This document shows, piece by piece, positions 46,606 through 58,315 of a DNA stretch of 64,000 bases. The stretch comes from Sphingomonadaceae bacterium (lineage in GTDB: Bacteria; Pseudomonadota; Alphaproteobacteria; Sphingomonadales; Sphingomonadaceae). Position numbers and translations under genes: made by a program. The notes beneath the pieces are model-generated. The model had not been told where the DNA came from, did not search any database, and saw nothing but the letters and a program-made list of their open reading frames with translations. How positions within the stretch are numbered: position 1 is the first letter of the stretch; every line of letters starts with the position of its first letter. Location: the NCBI GenBank assembly GCA_024236195.1, contig JACKKZ010000003.1, positions 434,001 to 498,000 of the forward strand, read 5' to 3'.

Positions 46606-46629
46606 AGGGCCCCGGGAAACTGGGGCCCT
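46606..46629. terminator. Bidirectional terminator between the receptor gene and clpB
   Basis: An 8-bp stem (AGGGCCCC with GGGGCCCT) around GGGAAACT, flanked by an A-run on the left and ATTTTGTT on the right, so both convergent genes can terminate here. Confidence 0.75.
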
Positions 46630-46662
46630 ATTTTGTTGGGTGGCTGCAAAGATTGTGGCTGG

Positions 46663-49242
<2,580 letters not shown>

Positions 49243-49271
49243 GGAAATGCCCTCACTGTCCTACCGATGCG

Positions 49272-49299
49272 ATATGGTGTTGCAAATTTGCAACACAAG
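49272..49299 (-). promoter_or_regulatory. Sigma-32-like promoter of clpB with an internal perfect palindrome
   Basis: On the minus strand CTTGTGT (-35) and CACCATAT (-10, compare CCCCATNT) are 13 bases apart, which suits a heat-shock sigma factor. Almost the entire spacer is part of a 20-base perfect palindrome, GTGTTGCAAA and its complement, at 49277-49296. An operator there would compete with polymerase. The mRNA would start about 20 bases before the clpB ATG. Confidence 0.6.
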
Positions 49300-49505
49300 C
49301 CCTCCCCCGCATTTTTCTCAGCGAGGTGTGTTACTTACATAGGTAGGCAATGGGGCGACGCTGACAATGTCCTGCGTCAAAAATTATGGTGTGGGGTGGT
49401 GTGATTGGCCGCGTGGACCACATCCGTCCAAGATGAAAGTCTGCGTTCAGCAATCCGGTCAAGGGTCGGGACCGGTGGCAGTTCTTGGAAAAGGCTAGCT
49501 GACTT

Positions 49506-50321
49506 TCAAATGAGTTCGAGAATATTGCGCCACAGAACCAGCGGAGAAAGTCCAACATATCCTGCCTCTTGAGCATCATTGCATTCGATGACTAACCAAT
49601 CGCCATCAGATGTCTTCGCAATATCGACGACTAGAAATGGTACAGAAACCCGTTGGCAAGCCTTCCGAGCCACGCCAAGACCTACATCCAAGTCCGGCGC
49701 ACCGTAACTTGGAAGCTGATACCAATAGTGACCGCAACCGACTAAGTTGCCGTTCCACCAGAATGTTCGGAACTCCCGAGATGGACTGATCTTGTTTGGG
49801 ACAAATCCCGAGATCGCATCCAGTTCAATGAATTGACGAACGACAGGCCGCTGCCAATGCAATATCGGATCTCGGCCATAGGCCTCACAGATTTTCAAGT
49901 ATTCCGAAGAATTTCGTGCGACTGCAAGGGCCGGATTATGTTTGCTGGTCTGGCGAGAGCCCTTAACGAAAACCGGCCAATCAAATTTCTTCTCAATCTC
50001 GGTAACACTCGGTAATACCTCATAAACCTCAGTAGCAGGCGTGATATCTGAGATGAGCGGGTACCAGCCTTCAAGTTCACTGGCTCTGAAATGCTCTTGG
50101 GGAGAATTAACGAGCCGAACACCTTCTGCCGCATAAGTTGAGTATTCTTGCTCATAAGATGGGATCGCACCAATTCTGAGGATGACCAATTCAGCTTCGT
50201 CAAATCGGAAGGGATGCGCGCACGAAAAGTTCTTCTCAAAATCAAAATCGTAAGTGGGCACCCCAACTTTACGGCTAATGATCAGGAGACGGTCTTCCAA
50301 GCGTGCGATGTTGGTATCCAT
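49506..50321 (-). CDS. ATP-grasp domain protein, AT-richer than its neighbours
   Basis: A 271-residue protein. It has FDWPVFVKGSRQTSKHNPALAV (ATP-binding lysine region), and LDAISGFVPNKISPSREFRTFWWNG and LVIECNDAQEAGYVG, which fit the metal- and ATP-binding end of an ATP-grasp fold. Such proteins form amide or related bonds. I chose MDTNIARLEDR at 50321 because GAGGAGAGA precedes it; the longer frame begins 11 codons upstream. Its GC is about 48 percent by eye, against about 65 in flanking genes, and it is alone, so it was probably acquired. The product is unknown. Confidence 0.8.
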   Translation of the reverse strand: MDTNIARLEDRLLIISRKVGVPTYDFDFEKNFSCAHPFRFDEAELVILRIGAIPSYEQEYSTYAAEGVRLVNSPQEHFRASELEGWYPLISDITPATEVYEVLPSVTEIEKKFDWPVFVKGSRQTSKHNPALAVARNSSEYLKICEAYGRDPILHWQRPVVRQFIELDAISGFVPNKISPSREFRTFWWNGNLVGCGHYWYQLPSYGAPDLDVGLGVARKACQRVSVPFLVVDIAKTSDGDWLVIECNDAQEAGYVGLSPLVLWRNILELI

Positions 50322-50441
50322 TCTCTCCTCGTAGTGCCGAAGTATTGTTTCCACAAACGTGTCGCGTCCGGCCTATCAGCTTCATGGTTGAGCGTTCGCG
50401 AAACCCGATGTTGAATCGGACAACAGAACCTACCCAGACCC

Positions 50442-51887
50442 CTACCCCGCGACAAAATCCTCAACCCCCGGCACCAGCAAGCTCCGCCCGCCGCCGAACT
50501 CCTCGCGGACCACAATCAGGCCGAGCTTTTCGAGATGGTCGAGCAGACGGCGGATGCGGCCGGGGGAGCTGGTGCCATAGACGCGGGCCAGTTCGTCATC
50601 ATCGGGGGCAGACCGGCCCTCGGCACAAGCGGCAGCGATGGCGAGATAGGGGGCGAGGACGTCTTCCTCCACTTGCTCGCCCAGCGCCAGCACGCGCGCG
50701 CGGGTCTCTTCATCCAGCCGCTCCAGCCCCGCGCTGGCAATGGCGAAGCGGCGGCGGAACACCGCCATATCCATCGGCACACCCGCGATCCGCTGGCTGC
50801 GGCAGCGCATCAGGAACGCCTGATAAAGCTGGCTGGCCGACTGGAAGGTTGCGCCTTCCTCATGCGCCATCTCCTCCAGAATGGAGGTGAGCAGATTGTC
50901 CCGCACTGCCTGAATCTCCGGCTGGTCAGCAACGGGCGCGCTGGCGGCGGCACGCGGCGTATCGGGGACCAGCTCTGCCGGTTTGGGCGGCGGAGGCGGC
51001 GGAGGAGGAGGCGCAGCGGCGCGCACGTCTTCGGCCAGTTGCGTGGTCAGCAAAGCCTCCATCCCGCCGCTCGGCGCTTGCGGCAGCGGCATCAGCCCTT
51101 CGGCGCGGACCTTGTGCCCGGTCTGCACCGGGCCGATTGTCACCGCCACCGGGCGACGGCTGATCGCGGGGCCGAGCGCAAGGAAATGGCCGCGTTCCAG
51201 GTCGCGAATGCGCTCTGCCTGCCGCCGTTCCATCCCCAGCAAATCCGCCGCGCGCTGCATGTCGATATCGAGGAAAGTCCGCCCCATCAGGAAGTTGGAC
51301 GCTTCCGCCGCGACATTTTTCGCCAGCTTGGCCAGACGCTGCGTGGCGACGATCCCCGCCAGCCCGCGCTTGCGGCCCCGGCACATGAGGTTGGTCATGG
51401 CTGACAGGGTCAGGCGGCGCGTATCTTCGTTAATCTCGCCCGCCACGGATGGCGCGAACATCTGCGCTTCATCGACCACCACCAGCGCGGGAAACCAGAA
51501 TTCGCGCGGCGCATCGAACAGCGCGTTGATAAATTGCGCGGCGCAGCGGATCTGCTGCTCCACCTCCAGCCCTTCCAGCGCCAGCACTACCGAGGCACGA
51601 TGTTCGCGGCAGCGGCGCGCCAATGCTTCGATCTCCGGCGGGGAATAGGCTGAGCCATCAATCACCACATGATCGAACACGTCAGCCAGCGAGGCGAAGT
51701 CCCCTTCCGGGTCGATCACCACCTGCTGCACCAAATGCGCGCTCTCTTCGAGCAGGCGGCGCAGCAGATGCGATTTGCCCGAGCCGCTATTGCCCTGCAC
51801 CAGCAGGCGCGTGGCAAGCAGCTCCTCCACATCGAAGCAGACGGGCTGGCCGCCCGTTTCATGGCCTATGGTGATTTCGGCTTTCAC
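50442..51887 (-). CDS. HerA-like ATPase (DUF87 family)
   Basis: A 481-residue P-loop ATPase of the HerA/FtsK superfamily. Walker A is GNSGSGKS at about residues 33-40, Walker B is ALVVVDEAQMF and CRGRKRGLAGIVATQR is the conserved arginine/sensor region. A run of prolines (PPPPPPPPP) links the ATPase core to a C-terminal region with a helical, winged-helix-like end (LARVYGTSSPGRIRRLLDHLEKLGLI). HerA proteins move on DNA, often with the nuclease NurA; no such partner is adjacent. Confidence 0.88.
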   Translation of the reverse strand: MKAEITIGHETGGQPVCFDVEELLATRLLVQGNSGSGKSHLLRRLLEESAHLVQQVVIDPEGDFASLADVFDHVVIDGSAYSPPEIEALARRCREHRASVVLALEGLEVEQQIRCAAQFINALFDAPREFWFPALVVVDEAQMFAPSVAGEINEDTRRLTLSAMTNLMCRGRKRGLAGIVATQRLAKLAKNVAAEASNFLMGRTFLDIDMQRAADLLGMERRQAERIRDLERGHFLALGPAISRRPVAVTIGPVQTGHKVRAEGLMPLPQAPSGGMEALLTTQLAEDVRAAAPPPPPPPPPKPAELVPDTPRAAASAPVADQPEIQAVRDNLLTSILEEMAHEEGATFQSASQLYQAFLMRCRSQRIAGVPMDMAVFRRRFAIASAGLERLDEETRARVLALGEQVEEDVLAPYLAIAAACAEGRSAPDDDELARVYGTSSPGRIRRLLDHLEKLGLIVVREEFGGGRSLLVPGVEDFVAG

Positions 51888-52015
51888 GATTCCCTGCCTA
51901 GCCTGAGCGAAGCCAATGCCGAAAGGCGGGCAAGCGACTTATCCTGAGTCGATTTCCCCCTTCACCCTTCCACCCCGCCCCGCTACCCCTGTGCATCACA
52001 GGGAGAGAGCGACAG

Positions 52016-54196
52016 ATGAGAAAATGGCTCGGTTGGATTGGCGGCACTGTGCTGGTGCTCGCGCTGGTGGTGCTTGTCGGGCTGATGACGTGGGAGCCGC
52101 TGGTTGCGCGCGCGGGCTCTGCCCCGCCCAAGGCGGAGTATACTGCCGACATTATCCACGATGAATTCGGCGTCCCGCATATCCACGGCAAGCGCGATGT
52201 CGATGTCGCTTACGGCGTGGCGATTGCCCATGCGGAGGATGATTTCTTCACCCTGCAGGATGTGCTTGCCATGACCCGCGGCCGCTATGGCGCGATCATG
52301 GGCGAGCAAGGCGCGCAGTTCGATTATATTCTCCACCTGCTCGGCGCGCGGGAAACGGTGGAGGAAAAATACGACAGCCTGCCTGCAGATGTGCGCGCGC
52401 TGCTCGATGCCTATGCGACGGGCCTCAACCAATATGCCGCTGAGCATCCCGAAGAGATCAAGCTGGACAAGCTCTTCCCCGTCGATGGCAAGGATGTGGC
52501 CACCGGCTTTGCCCTGCGACAGCCGTTCTTCTTCGGGCTAAACAACACCATCGAACCGCTGGTAAAGGGTGAGGAATTGCGCCGTGATCCGGGCCGCGCG
52601 ATTGCCCCCCCAGCTGATCCCATGCCGCTCCCCAATGCCGAAGAATCGGCCATGTCCGGCTCCAACGCCTGGGCCATCGCGCCGGAGAAAGCGGGCGATG
52701 GGGTGACAAGGCTGGTCTCCAACAGCCACCAGCCTTGGCGCGGCGGGGTGGCGTGGTATGAACTGGTGGTGGAAAGCGAGGAAGGCTGGCACTTTGCCGG
52801 GGCCAATTTCCCCGGATCACCCTTCCCCTTCCTCGGCCATAACGAGCATCTGGGCTGGACCAATACGGTCAACCAGCCGGACATGGTCGATGTCTATGAG
52901 CTGACCGTCACCAAAGAAGTGAGCGGCGCCAACCACCGGCTGATGTATGAGCTGGACGGCGAATATCTGCCGCTGGAGCAGCAGACGGTCACCCTGCCGG
53001 TAAAGATCGGCCCGCTGGTGCTGCCCATCCGGCGCGAGGTCTATCGCAGCAAGCACGGCCCGGTGATCAAGAATGATCGCGGCTATTTCGCCTTCCGCTA
53101 TGGCGGGATCGGGCGGATCGACCAGCTGGATGCCTATTACGATCTCAACAAGGCGAAGAGCTTCGATGAGTGGAAAGACATCATGGCGCGCCAGGCCATC
53201 CCCTCCACCAATTTCATCTATGCCGATGCGGAAGGGAACATCGCCTATATCTACAACGCTGCCATCCCGGCGCGGCAAAAGGGGCCGGACTGGCGCAATG
53301 TCCTACCCGGCAATGATTCCAGCCTGATCTGGCAGGATCTCGCCCCGTATGAGAGCCTGCCGCGTTACGAGAACCCTGCCTCCGGCTATCTCTGGAATGC
53401 CAATAACAACCCGTTCCATGCCGCTGGCCCGGATGATCTCGACCCGATGGATTTCCCTGCGGAGCTGGGCATCGAAACCAAGATGACCAACCGCGCCCGC
53501 CGCAGCGAGCGCCTGCTGCGCGAAGCGAACCGGATTGATCGCGCCACGCTGGAGCGGATCAAATATGATACCGGCTGGGAGAATGAGGATTATGTGAAGG
53601 CCACGCTGGACGGCATTGCCGCGCTCGACCTCAAGGGCGAGCCGGTGCTGGCCGAAGCGCAGCAAATCCTCTCCGAATGGGATTTCACTTCCGACAGCAA
53701 GGGCCGTGCCGATGCGCTTGCGCTGATCGTGCTGCGCAAGCCAATGGGCGATTCCTACAATGGCCGCCCGCTGACACCGCCGCGCGAAGTGCTTGAATTT
53801 GCCGCCGATCATTTGATGACACATTTCGGCAGGCTCGACCCGCCGATGCAGGATATCCTGCGGTTGCGGCAGGGGCCGGGCCCCTATGCGGTGGACCTGC
53901 CACTCGACGGAGGCAGTGACACGCTGCGCGCCTCGACGCTGTGGGATTATGACGCTGACGGGAAGCTGTCCGTGCGCCATGGTGACAGCTTCCTGATGTT
54001 CGTCGAATGGGCCAAAGGCGTGCCGGTGGTGTCCCAATCCATCATGCCGTTTGGCGCAGCGACCACGCGGATCAACGACCCGCATTACACCGATCAGGCG
54101 AAGCTGTTCGTTGAACACAAGTTGAAACCGGTCCATTTCTGGCGCGTTGATGTGCTGGAGAATGCGGTTCGTCGAAAAACCGTGACGAGTCGCTGA
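52016..54196 (+). CDS. Penicillin acylase family protein (Ntn hydrolase)
   Basis: A 726-residue precursor with an N-terminal membrane/signal helix (TVLVLALVVLVGLMTW). The alpha part has HDEFGVPHIHGKRDVDVAYGVAIAHAEDDFF. The spacer ends before the nucleophile Ser of GSNAWAI, at residue 216, which becomes the N-terminus of the beta subunit after self-cleavage. Family members hydrolyse penicillins, cephalosporin side chains or acyl-homoserine lactones. This one's substrate is unknown; quorum-signal quenching is possible. Confidence 0.9.
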   Translation: MRKWLGWIGGTVLVLALVVLVGLMTWEPLVARAGSAPPKAEYTADIIHDEFGVPHIHGKRDVDVAYGVAIAHAEDDFFTLQDVLAMTRGRYGAIMGEQGAQFDYILHLLGARETVEEKYDSLPADVRALLDAYATGLNQYAAEHPEEIKLDKLFPVDGKDVATGFALRQPFFFGLNNTIEPLVKGEELRRDPGRAIAPPADPMPLPNAEESAMSGSNAWAIAPEKAGDGVTRLVSNSHQPWRGGVAWYELVVESEEGWHFAGANFPGSPFPFLGHNEHLGWTNTVNQPDMVDVYELTVTKEVSGANHRLMYELDGEYLPLEQQTVTLPVKIGPLVLPIRREVYRSKHGPVIKNDRGYFAFRYGGIGRIDQLDAYYDLNKAKSFDEWKDIMARQAIPSTNFIYADAEGNIAYIYNAAIPARQKGPDWRNVLPGNDSSLIWQDLAPYESLPRYENPASGYLWNANNNPFHAAGPDDLDPMDFPAELGIETKMTNRARRSERLLREANRIDRATLERIKYDTGWENEDYVKATLDGIAALDLKGEPVLAEAQQILSEWDFTSDSKGRADALALIVLRKPMGDSYNGRPLTPPREVLEFAADHLMTHFGRLDPPMQDILRLRQGPGPYAVDLPLDGGSDTLRASTLWDYDADGKLSVRHGDSFLMFVEWAKGVPVVSQSIMPFGAATTRINDPHYTDQAKLFVEHKLKPVHFWRVDVLENAVRRKTVTSR

Positions 54197-54261
54197 TCGC
54201 GCCTTAGTCAGTTACCAACGCAACCATATTGTCTGTTGGCAGATTGTCATTTGGAGAAACC

Positions 54262-57174
54262 ATGCGCCTGAAATTTGCATCCACCAGTCTTGCCGTACTG
54301 GCCTTTGCCACCGCCCCGGCCCTGCAGGCCAAGCATCACGAACCCGCAGCCGAAGCGTCAAGCCCGGCAATGGCCGAACCGGCTCCGCTGAGCGAGTTGG
54401 TCGATGCCGTTTCGATCCCCTATGAAAGCTTCACGCTGGATAATGGCCTGACCGTGCTGGTGCATACGGACCGCAAGGCCCCGGTTGTCGCGGTTTCGGT
54501 CTGGTATGGCGTTGGCTCCAAGCATGAGCCCAAGGGCAAGACCGGCTTTGCCCATCTGTTCGAGCACCTGATGTTCAACGGCAGTGAAAACGCATCGGGC
54601 GATTTCTTCGAGCCGCTGCAACAGGTCGGCGCAACTGATTTCAACGGCACGACCTGGTTTGACCGCACCAACTACTTCGAAACCGTTCCCACCGGCGCGC
54701 TTGACCGTGCGCTGATGCTGGAAAGCGACCGCATGGGCTATTTGCTCGGCGCCGTGACGCAGGAAAAGCTCGATAACCAGATTGGCGTGGTGCAGAACGA
54801 GAAACGCCAGGGCGACAACCGCCCCTACGGCCTGGTCGAATATGAGCAGCTCGAAAACCTCTATCCTTCCGGCCACCCCTATCACCACTCCACCATCGGC
54901 TCGATGGCCGACCTTTCCGGCGCAACGCTGGAAGACGTGAAACAGTGGTTCCGCGACAATTACGGGCCAAACAATGCCATCCTGGTGCTGGCAGGCGATA
55001 TTGACCTCGCCACAGCGAAGGAAAAGGTCACCAAGTGGTTTGGCGCGATTCCGGCAGGACCGAAGATCACTCCGGTGGCAGCTCCTGTGCCGGACCTGCC
55101 CGCACCGCTGTCCAAGACCATTTATGACAAGGTGCCCACCACCCGCATCTATCGCATGTGGGCCGTGCCGGGCCTCGACAACCCGGATTATATCCCGCTG
55201 TCGATGGGCGCCACTGTGTTGGGAGGCCTCGCCAGCAGCCGGCTCGACAATTCGTTGGTGCGTGACAAGCAACTCGCCGTGCGCGTGGTCGCGCGGGCAG
55301 AGATCTTCGCACAGGCCGGCCAGATGGTCGTCTATGCCGATGCCAAGCCGGGCGTGAGCCGGGAAGAGCTGGCTGCGGCGCTGGATGCGGAAATCGCCGA
55401 TTTCCTCGCCAATGGCCCGACCGAGGATGAATTGCAGCGCGCCACCACTGTCTATGCCGCAGGCCAGATCCGCGGGCTGGAATCGGTGGGCGGTTTTGGG
55501 GGTAAGGCCCCGACCCTGGCGGAGGGGCTGCTCTATTCCGGCAATCCCTCGCATTACAAGAAAGAGCTGGAAACAGCCGCCAGCATGACCCCGGCAACGG
55601 TCCGCGATGTGACCGCCAAATGGCTGTCGCGCCCGGTCTTCGAACTGGTGGTCGAGCCCGGCACTCGCACCGAAGGGGGTGAAGATCGCGGCGGTTTCCG
55701 CACGGCACCGGAAGGCGGAATGCAGCCTGCTTTCTTCATGCACCCGGCACTGGCAGCACAGGGGGCAGCCACGGCTGTGCCGGAAGCGAACCGTTCCAGC
55801 CTGCCGCCAGTGGAAGAGCTGAAACCGCTCGATTTCCCGGATATCGAACGCGCCACCCTGTCCAACGGCATCCCGGTGTTCTTCGCCCGGCGCGATGCGG
55901 TGCCAGTGGTGAATGTACGCGTGCAGTTTGACGCGGGCTATTCCGCAGACCCGACGGACCGCCCCGGCCTGCAATCGCTGACCCTGAGCCTGATGGACGA
56001 AGGCACCACCAGCCTGAATTCAACCGAGCTGGCGGTCGCCCGCGAAAGGCTGGGTGTAAACATTTACGGCATGGCCGATGCGGATACGACATCCTTCGGA
56101 CTGGACGCGGTAACTCCAAACCTTGCCCCTTCGCTGGACCTGCTGGCGGACTATATCCGCCATCCGGCCTTTGACGAGAAGGAGCTGGAGCGGGTGCGCG
56201 CGCAGCAGCTCAACCGGATTGAAGGTGAGAAGGGCAATCCCGGTGCCGTGGGCCAGCGTGCTCTGGCGCGCGAATTGTTCGGGCCGGACCATCCCTATGG
56301 CATGCCGCCCAGCGGGCTGGGTGAGGCCGAGGTCGTCGCCAGTGTCAAGCGCGCCGAGGTGGATGGGTTCCACCGTAGCTGGATTTCACCCGAACGTGCG
56401 AAGATTTTCGTCGTCGGCGACACCACGCTGGCTGAAGTGCTGCCCCTGCTCGAAAAGAGCTTTGGCGATTGGGAAGCCGCGGAAGGCGCAAAGGCGGAGA
56501 AGAATTTCTCCGCTGCAATCCCGCAGCAAACTGGCGCGCGCGTGATCCTCATCGACCGTCCTGCCTCGCCCCAGTCCGTGATCCTGGCCGGCCGCGTGCT
56601 GGACATGAAGGGAACCGACGAGCTGACCACGGTGCGCGCAGCCAATGAAGTGTTTGGCGGCAGCTTCCTCAGCCGGATCAACATGAACCTGCGCGAGACC
56701 AAGGGCTGGTCCTATGGGGTTCGTTCGATCCTCACCACGCCGCTGAACAATGTCAGCCTGATGCTCTACGCCCCGGTCCAGGCCGACCGGACCGGCGATT
56801 CCATGGTCGAGCTGCTCAAGGATATGGGCGCTTATACCGGTGCAGAAGGCGTCACTGAAGAAGAGCTGACCCGCATGGTCAACGGCAATGTCCGCGAGTT
56901 GCCGGGGCAGTTCGAAACTTCGCGCGATGTGCTGGGCGGAGTGCGCAATATCGTCACCTACGAACGGTCTGACGATTATTACGAAGCGCTGGCCGGCAAG
57001 TATGAAGGCCTGACCGCAGAAGAAATCGACGCCAAGGCACGCGAAGTGCTCAAGGTCGATGACCTCGTCTGGGTCGTGGTCGGCGATGCAGAAACCGTCC
57101 GCCCGCAGCTTGACCAATTGGGCCTGCCGGTCGAAATAGTGAAGGCAGAGGAAGCGGAGGACGCGGCCGAGTAA
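54262..57174 (+). CDS. M16 family zinc metallopeptidase, two-domain
   Basis: A 970-residue protein with a signal peptide (SLAVLAFATAPALQA) and two M16 repeats. The first has the inverted zinc motif HLFEH (residues 98-102) with the distal Glu in VVQNEKRQG. The second (residues about 540 onward, TLSNGIPVFFARRDAVPVVNVRV) lacks HxxEH and is inactive, as usual. It is a periplasmic protease, probably degrading peptides. GGAGAAACC precedes the chosen ATG. It follows the acylase gene by 65 bases. Confidence 0.93.
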   Translation: MRLKFASTSLAVLAFATAPALQAKHHEPAAEASSPAMAEPAPLSELVDAVSIPYESFTLDNGLTVLVHTDRKAPVVAVSVWYGVGSKHEPKGKTGFAHLFEHLMFNGSENASGDFFEPLQQVGATDFNGTTWFDRTNYFETVPTGALDRALMLESDRMGYLLGAVTQEKLDNQIGVVQNEKRQGDNRPYGLVEYEQLENLYPSGHPYHHSTIGSMADLSGATLEDVKQWFRDNYGPNNAILVLAGDIDLATAKEKVTKWFGAIPAGPKITPVAAPVPDLPAPLSKTIYDKVPTTRIYRMWAVPGLDNPDYIPLSMGATVLGGLASSRLDNSLVRDKQLAVRVVARAEIFAQAGQMVVYADAKPGVSREELAAALDAEIADFLANGPTEDELQRATTVYAAGQIRGLESVGGFGGKAPTLAEGLLYSGNPSHYKKELETAASMTPATVRDVTAKWLSRPVFELVVEPGTRTEGGEDRGGFRTAPEGGMQPAFFMHPALAAQGAATAVPEANRSSLPPVEELKPLDFPDIERATLSNGIPVFFARRDAVPVVNVRVQFDAGYSADPTDRPGLQSLTLSLMDEGTTSLNSTELAVARERLGVNIYGMADADTTSFGLDAVTPNLAPSLDLLADYIRHPAFDEKELERVRAQQLNRIEGEKGNPGAVGQRALARELFGPDHPYGMPPSGLGEAEVVASVKRAEVDGFHRSWISPERAKIFVVGDTTLAEVLPLLEKSFGDWEAAEGAKAEKNFSAAIPQQTGARVILIDRPASPQSVILAGRVLDMKGTDELTTVRAANEVFGGSFLSRINMNLRETKGWSYGVRSILTTPLNNVSLMLYAPVQADRTGDSMVELLKDMGAYTGAEGVTEEELTRMVNGNVRELPGQFETSRDVLGGVRNIVTYERSDDYYEALAGKYEGLTAEEIDAKAREVLKVDDLVWVVVGDAETVRPQLDQLGLPVEIVKAEEAEDAAE

Positions 57175-57218
57175 GCCGCCTCCTCCTCGAACGAAATTCC
57201 TGCACAAAGGAGAAGTGA

Positions 57219-57518
57219 ATGTCTGTAGCCGGAACTTACAAAACCACCGTGAAGAGCCCGATGGGCGAGCAGAGCGGCACGTTCACCGTTGTCGATGGCG
57301 GCGATGGCACCTTTACCGGCAACCTCTCTGGCGGCCTTGGCTCGATGGATGTCGAAAATGGCAAGGTGGATGGTAATAGCCTGACCTGGAGCATGAATAT
57401 GACCATGCCCATGCCGATGACGCTGGAATGCAGTGCTACCATAGATGGTGACACGTTGACCGGTACCGTCGTGGCAGGGGCCTTTGGCGGCATGCCGCTC
57501 AGCGGCACCCGCGCCTGA
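57219..57518 (+). CDS. Small beta-rich protein of unknown function
   Basis: A 99-residue protein with strands in a repeating pattern (GTYKTTVKSPMGEQSGTFTVV; GNLSGGLGSMDVENGKVDG; GDTLTGTVVAGAFGGMPLSG). It looks like a small beta-barrel or lipocalin-like cytoplasmic protein, without signal peptide. AAAGGAGAAG before the ATG is a good ribosome site. It follows the M16 gene by 44 bases. No known family was recognised. Confidence 0.75.
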   Translation: MSVAGTYKTTVKSPMGEQSGTFTVVDGGDGTFTGNLSGGLGSMDVENGKVDGNSLTWSMNMTMPMPMTLECSATIDGDTLTGTVVAGAFGGMPLSGTRA

Positions 57519-57541
57519 GAGTCAAGCCAGGCGCGCAACAA

Positions 57542-57576
57542 AAAAGGGCCGCAGGAGCGATCCTGTGGCCCCTTTT
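57542..57576. terminator. Bidirectional terminator
   Basis: A 15-base arm AAAAGGGCCGCAGGA pairs with TCCTGTGGCCCCTTTT with one G-T pair and one bulged base, loop GCGA. It lies between convergent genes and has A and T runs on the two sides. Confidence 0.8.
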
Positions 57577-57595
57577 ATGTGCTTTTGCCTCAGGC

Positions 57596-58207
57596 TCAGG
57601 AAGGCTTGGCCTTGTAGCCGAAACGCGCTTCCCATTCTTCCATATTGCCAGCCGCGAGCAGTTTGGCCTGTTCGATCCAATTGTCACGATCAATACGGCC
57701 GCGGAAACTGCCCAGATGCCCGTCCACCTCGGCGACATCCGCGCTCGACCAGGCCGCAATCTGATCAAACCGCGAAACGCCCAGCGAATTGCACAATTCG
57801 CACAGTTTTGGGCCAATGCCGTTGATCTTGGTCAGATCATCAGGGTCGCCAACAGCGGCGGCGATCTTGGGCTTGGCAATGTCCTTCACAGCATCGACAG
57901 CACCGCTTGCAGTGTCTTTCACACCACCAGCAATTGCGGCGGCTCCTGCGCCGACTGCAGCGGCACCACCGGCCACGGCGCCGGTAACAGCGCTGCCCGC
58001 GTCACTTGCCGTATCGACAACGGCGACCTTGGCCTTGCCAGCTGTGTCGGCGACACTATCGGCAGCATCCGATACGGTTTCGCTGACGCTATTGGCTGCA
58101 TCGGAAACGATGGAACCCAGACGGCCCCAGATCCACCAGGCGGTTGCAATACCGATGATAACGGCCAGGATGAAGGGCAACGGATGGCTTGCTACTATGT
58201 TCAGCAT
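57596..58207 (-). CDS. Membrane-anchored protein with C-terminal helix-hairpin-helix domain
   Basis: A 203-residue protein. It has one N-terminal helix (LPFILAVIIGIATAWWIWG), an Ala/Ser/Val-rich repetitive middle (SVSETVSDAADSVADTAG) and a C-terminal helix-hairpin-helix region DDLTKINGIGPKLCELCNSLGVSRFDQIAAW. Similar domains occur in ribosomal L17/L21-linked and envelope proteins and may bind DNA or other proteins. GGGGAGAGCTGAG precedes the ATG. It follows the 34-residue gene by one base and is probably in the OmpA operon. Confidence 0.78.
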   Translation of the reverse strand: MLNIVASHPLPFILAVIIGIATAWWIWGRLGSIVSDAANSVSETVSDAADSVADTAGKAKVAVVDTASDAGSAVTGAVAGGAAAVGAGAAAIAGGVKDTASGAVDAVKDIAKPKIAAAVGDPDDLTKINGIGPKLCELCNSLGVSRFDQIAAWSSADVAEVDGHLGSFRGRIDRDNWIEQAKLLAAGNMEEWEARFGYKAKPS

Positions 58208-58208
58208 C

Positions 58209-58313
58209 TCAGCTCTCCCCTTCCGAATTGCGGCCCCAGACGAGCCAGCCAAGGCCTAGTCCGATAAGGAAGGCGATCATCAGCAAAATCCAGCTTTCAA
58301 GCAGCAAGGGCAT
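58209..58313 (-). CDS. 34-residue single-helix membrane peptide
   Basis: A short protein beginning MPLLLESWILLMIAFLIGLG and ending GWLVWGRNSEGES, almost entirely one transmembrane helix. GGAGG is nine bases before the ATG at 58313; another ATG two codons earlier overlaps the OmpA stop (ATGA). It lies between the ompA-like gene and the helix-hairpin-helix gene, all on the minus strand and nearly touching. The tryptophan-rich helix is shared in style with the neighbouring protein (WWIWG), which suggests a common membrane complex. Confidence 0.7.
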   Translation of the reverse strand: MPLLLESWILLMIAFLIGLGLGWLVWGRNSEGES

Positions 58314-58315
58314 CG

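Noticed and set aside
49243..49505. Possible tRNA or small RNA in the AT-richer gap upstream of clpB
   Set aside because: No cloverleaf and no terminator with T-run was found; only the clpB promoter and palindrome can be supported.
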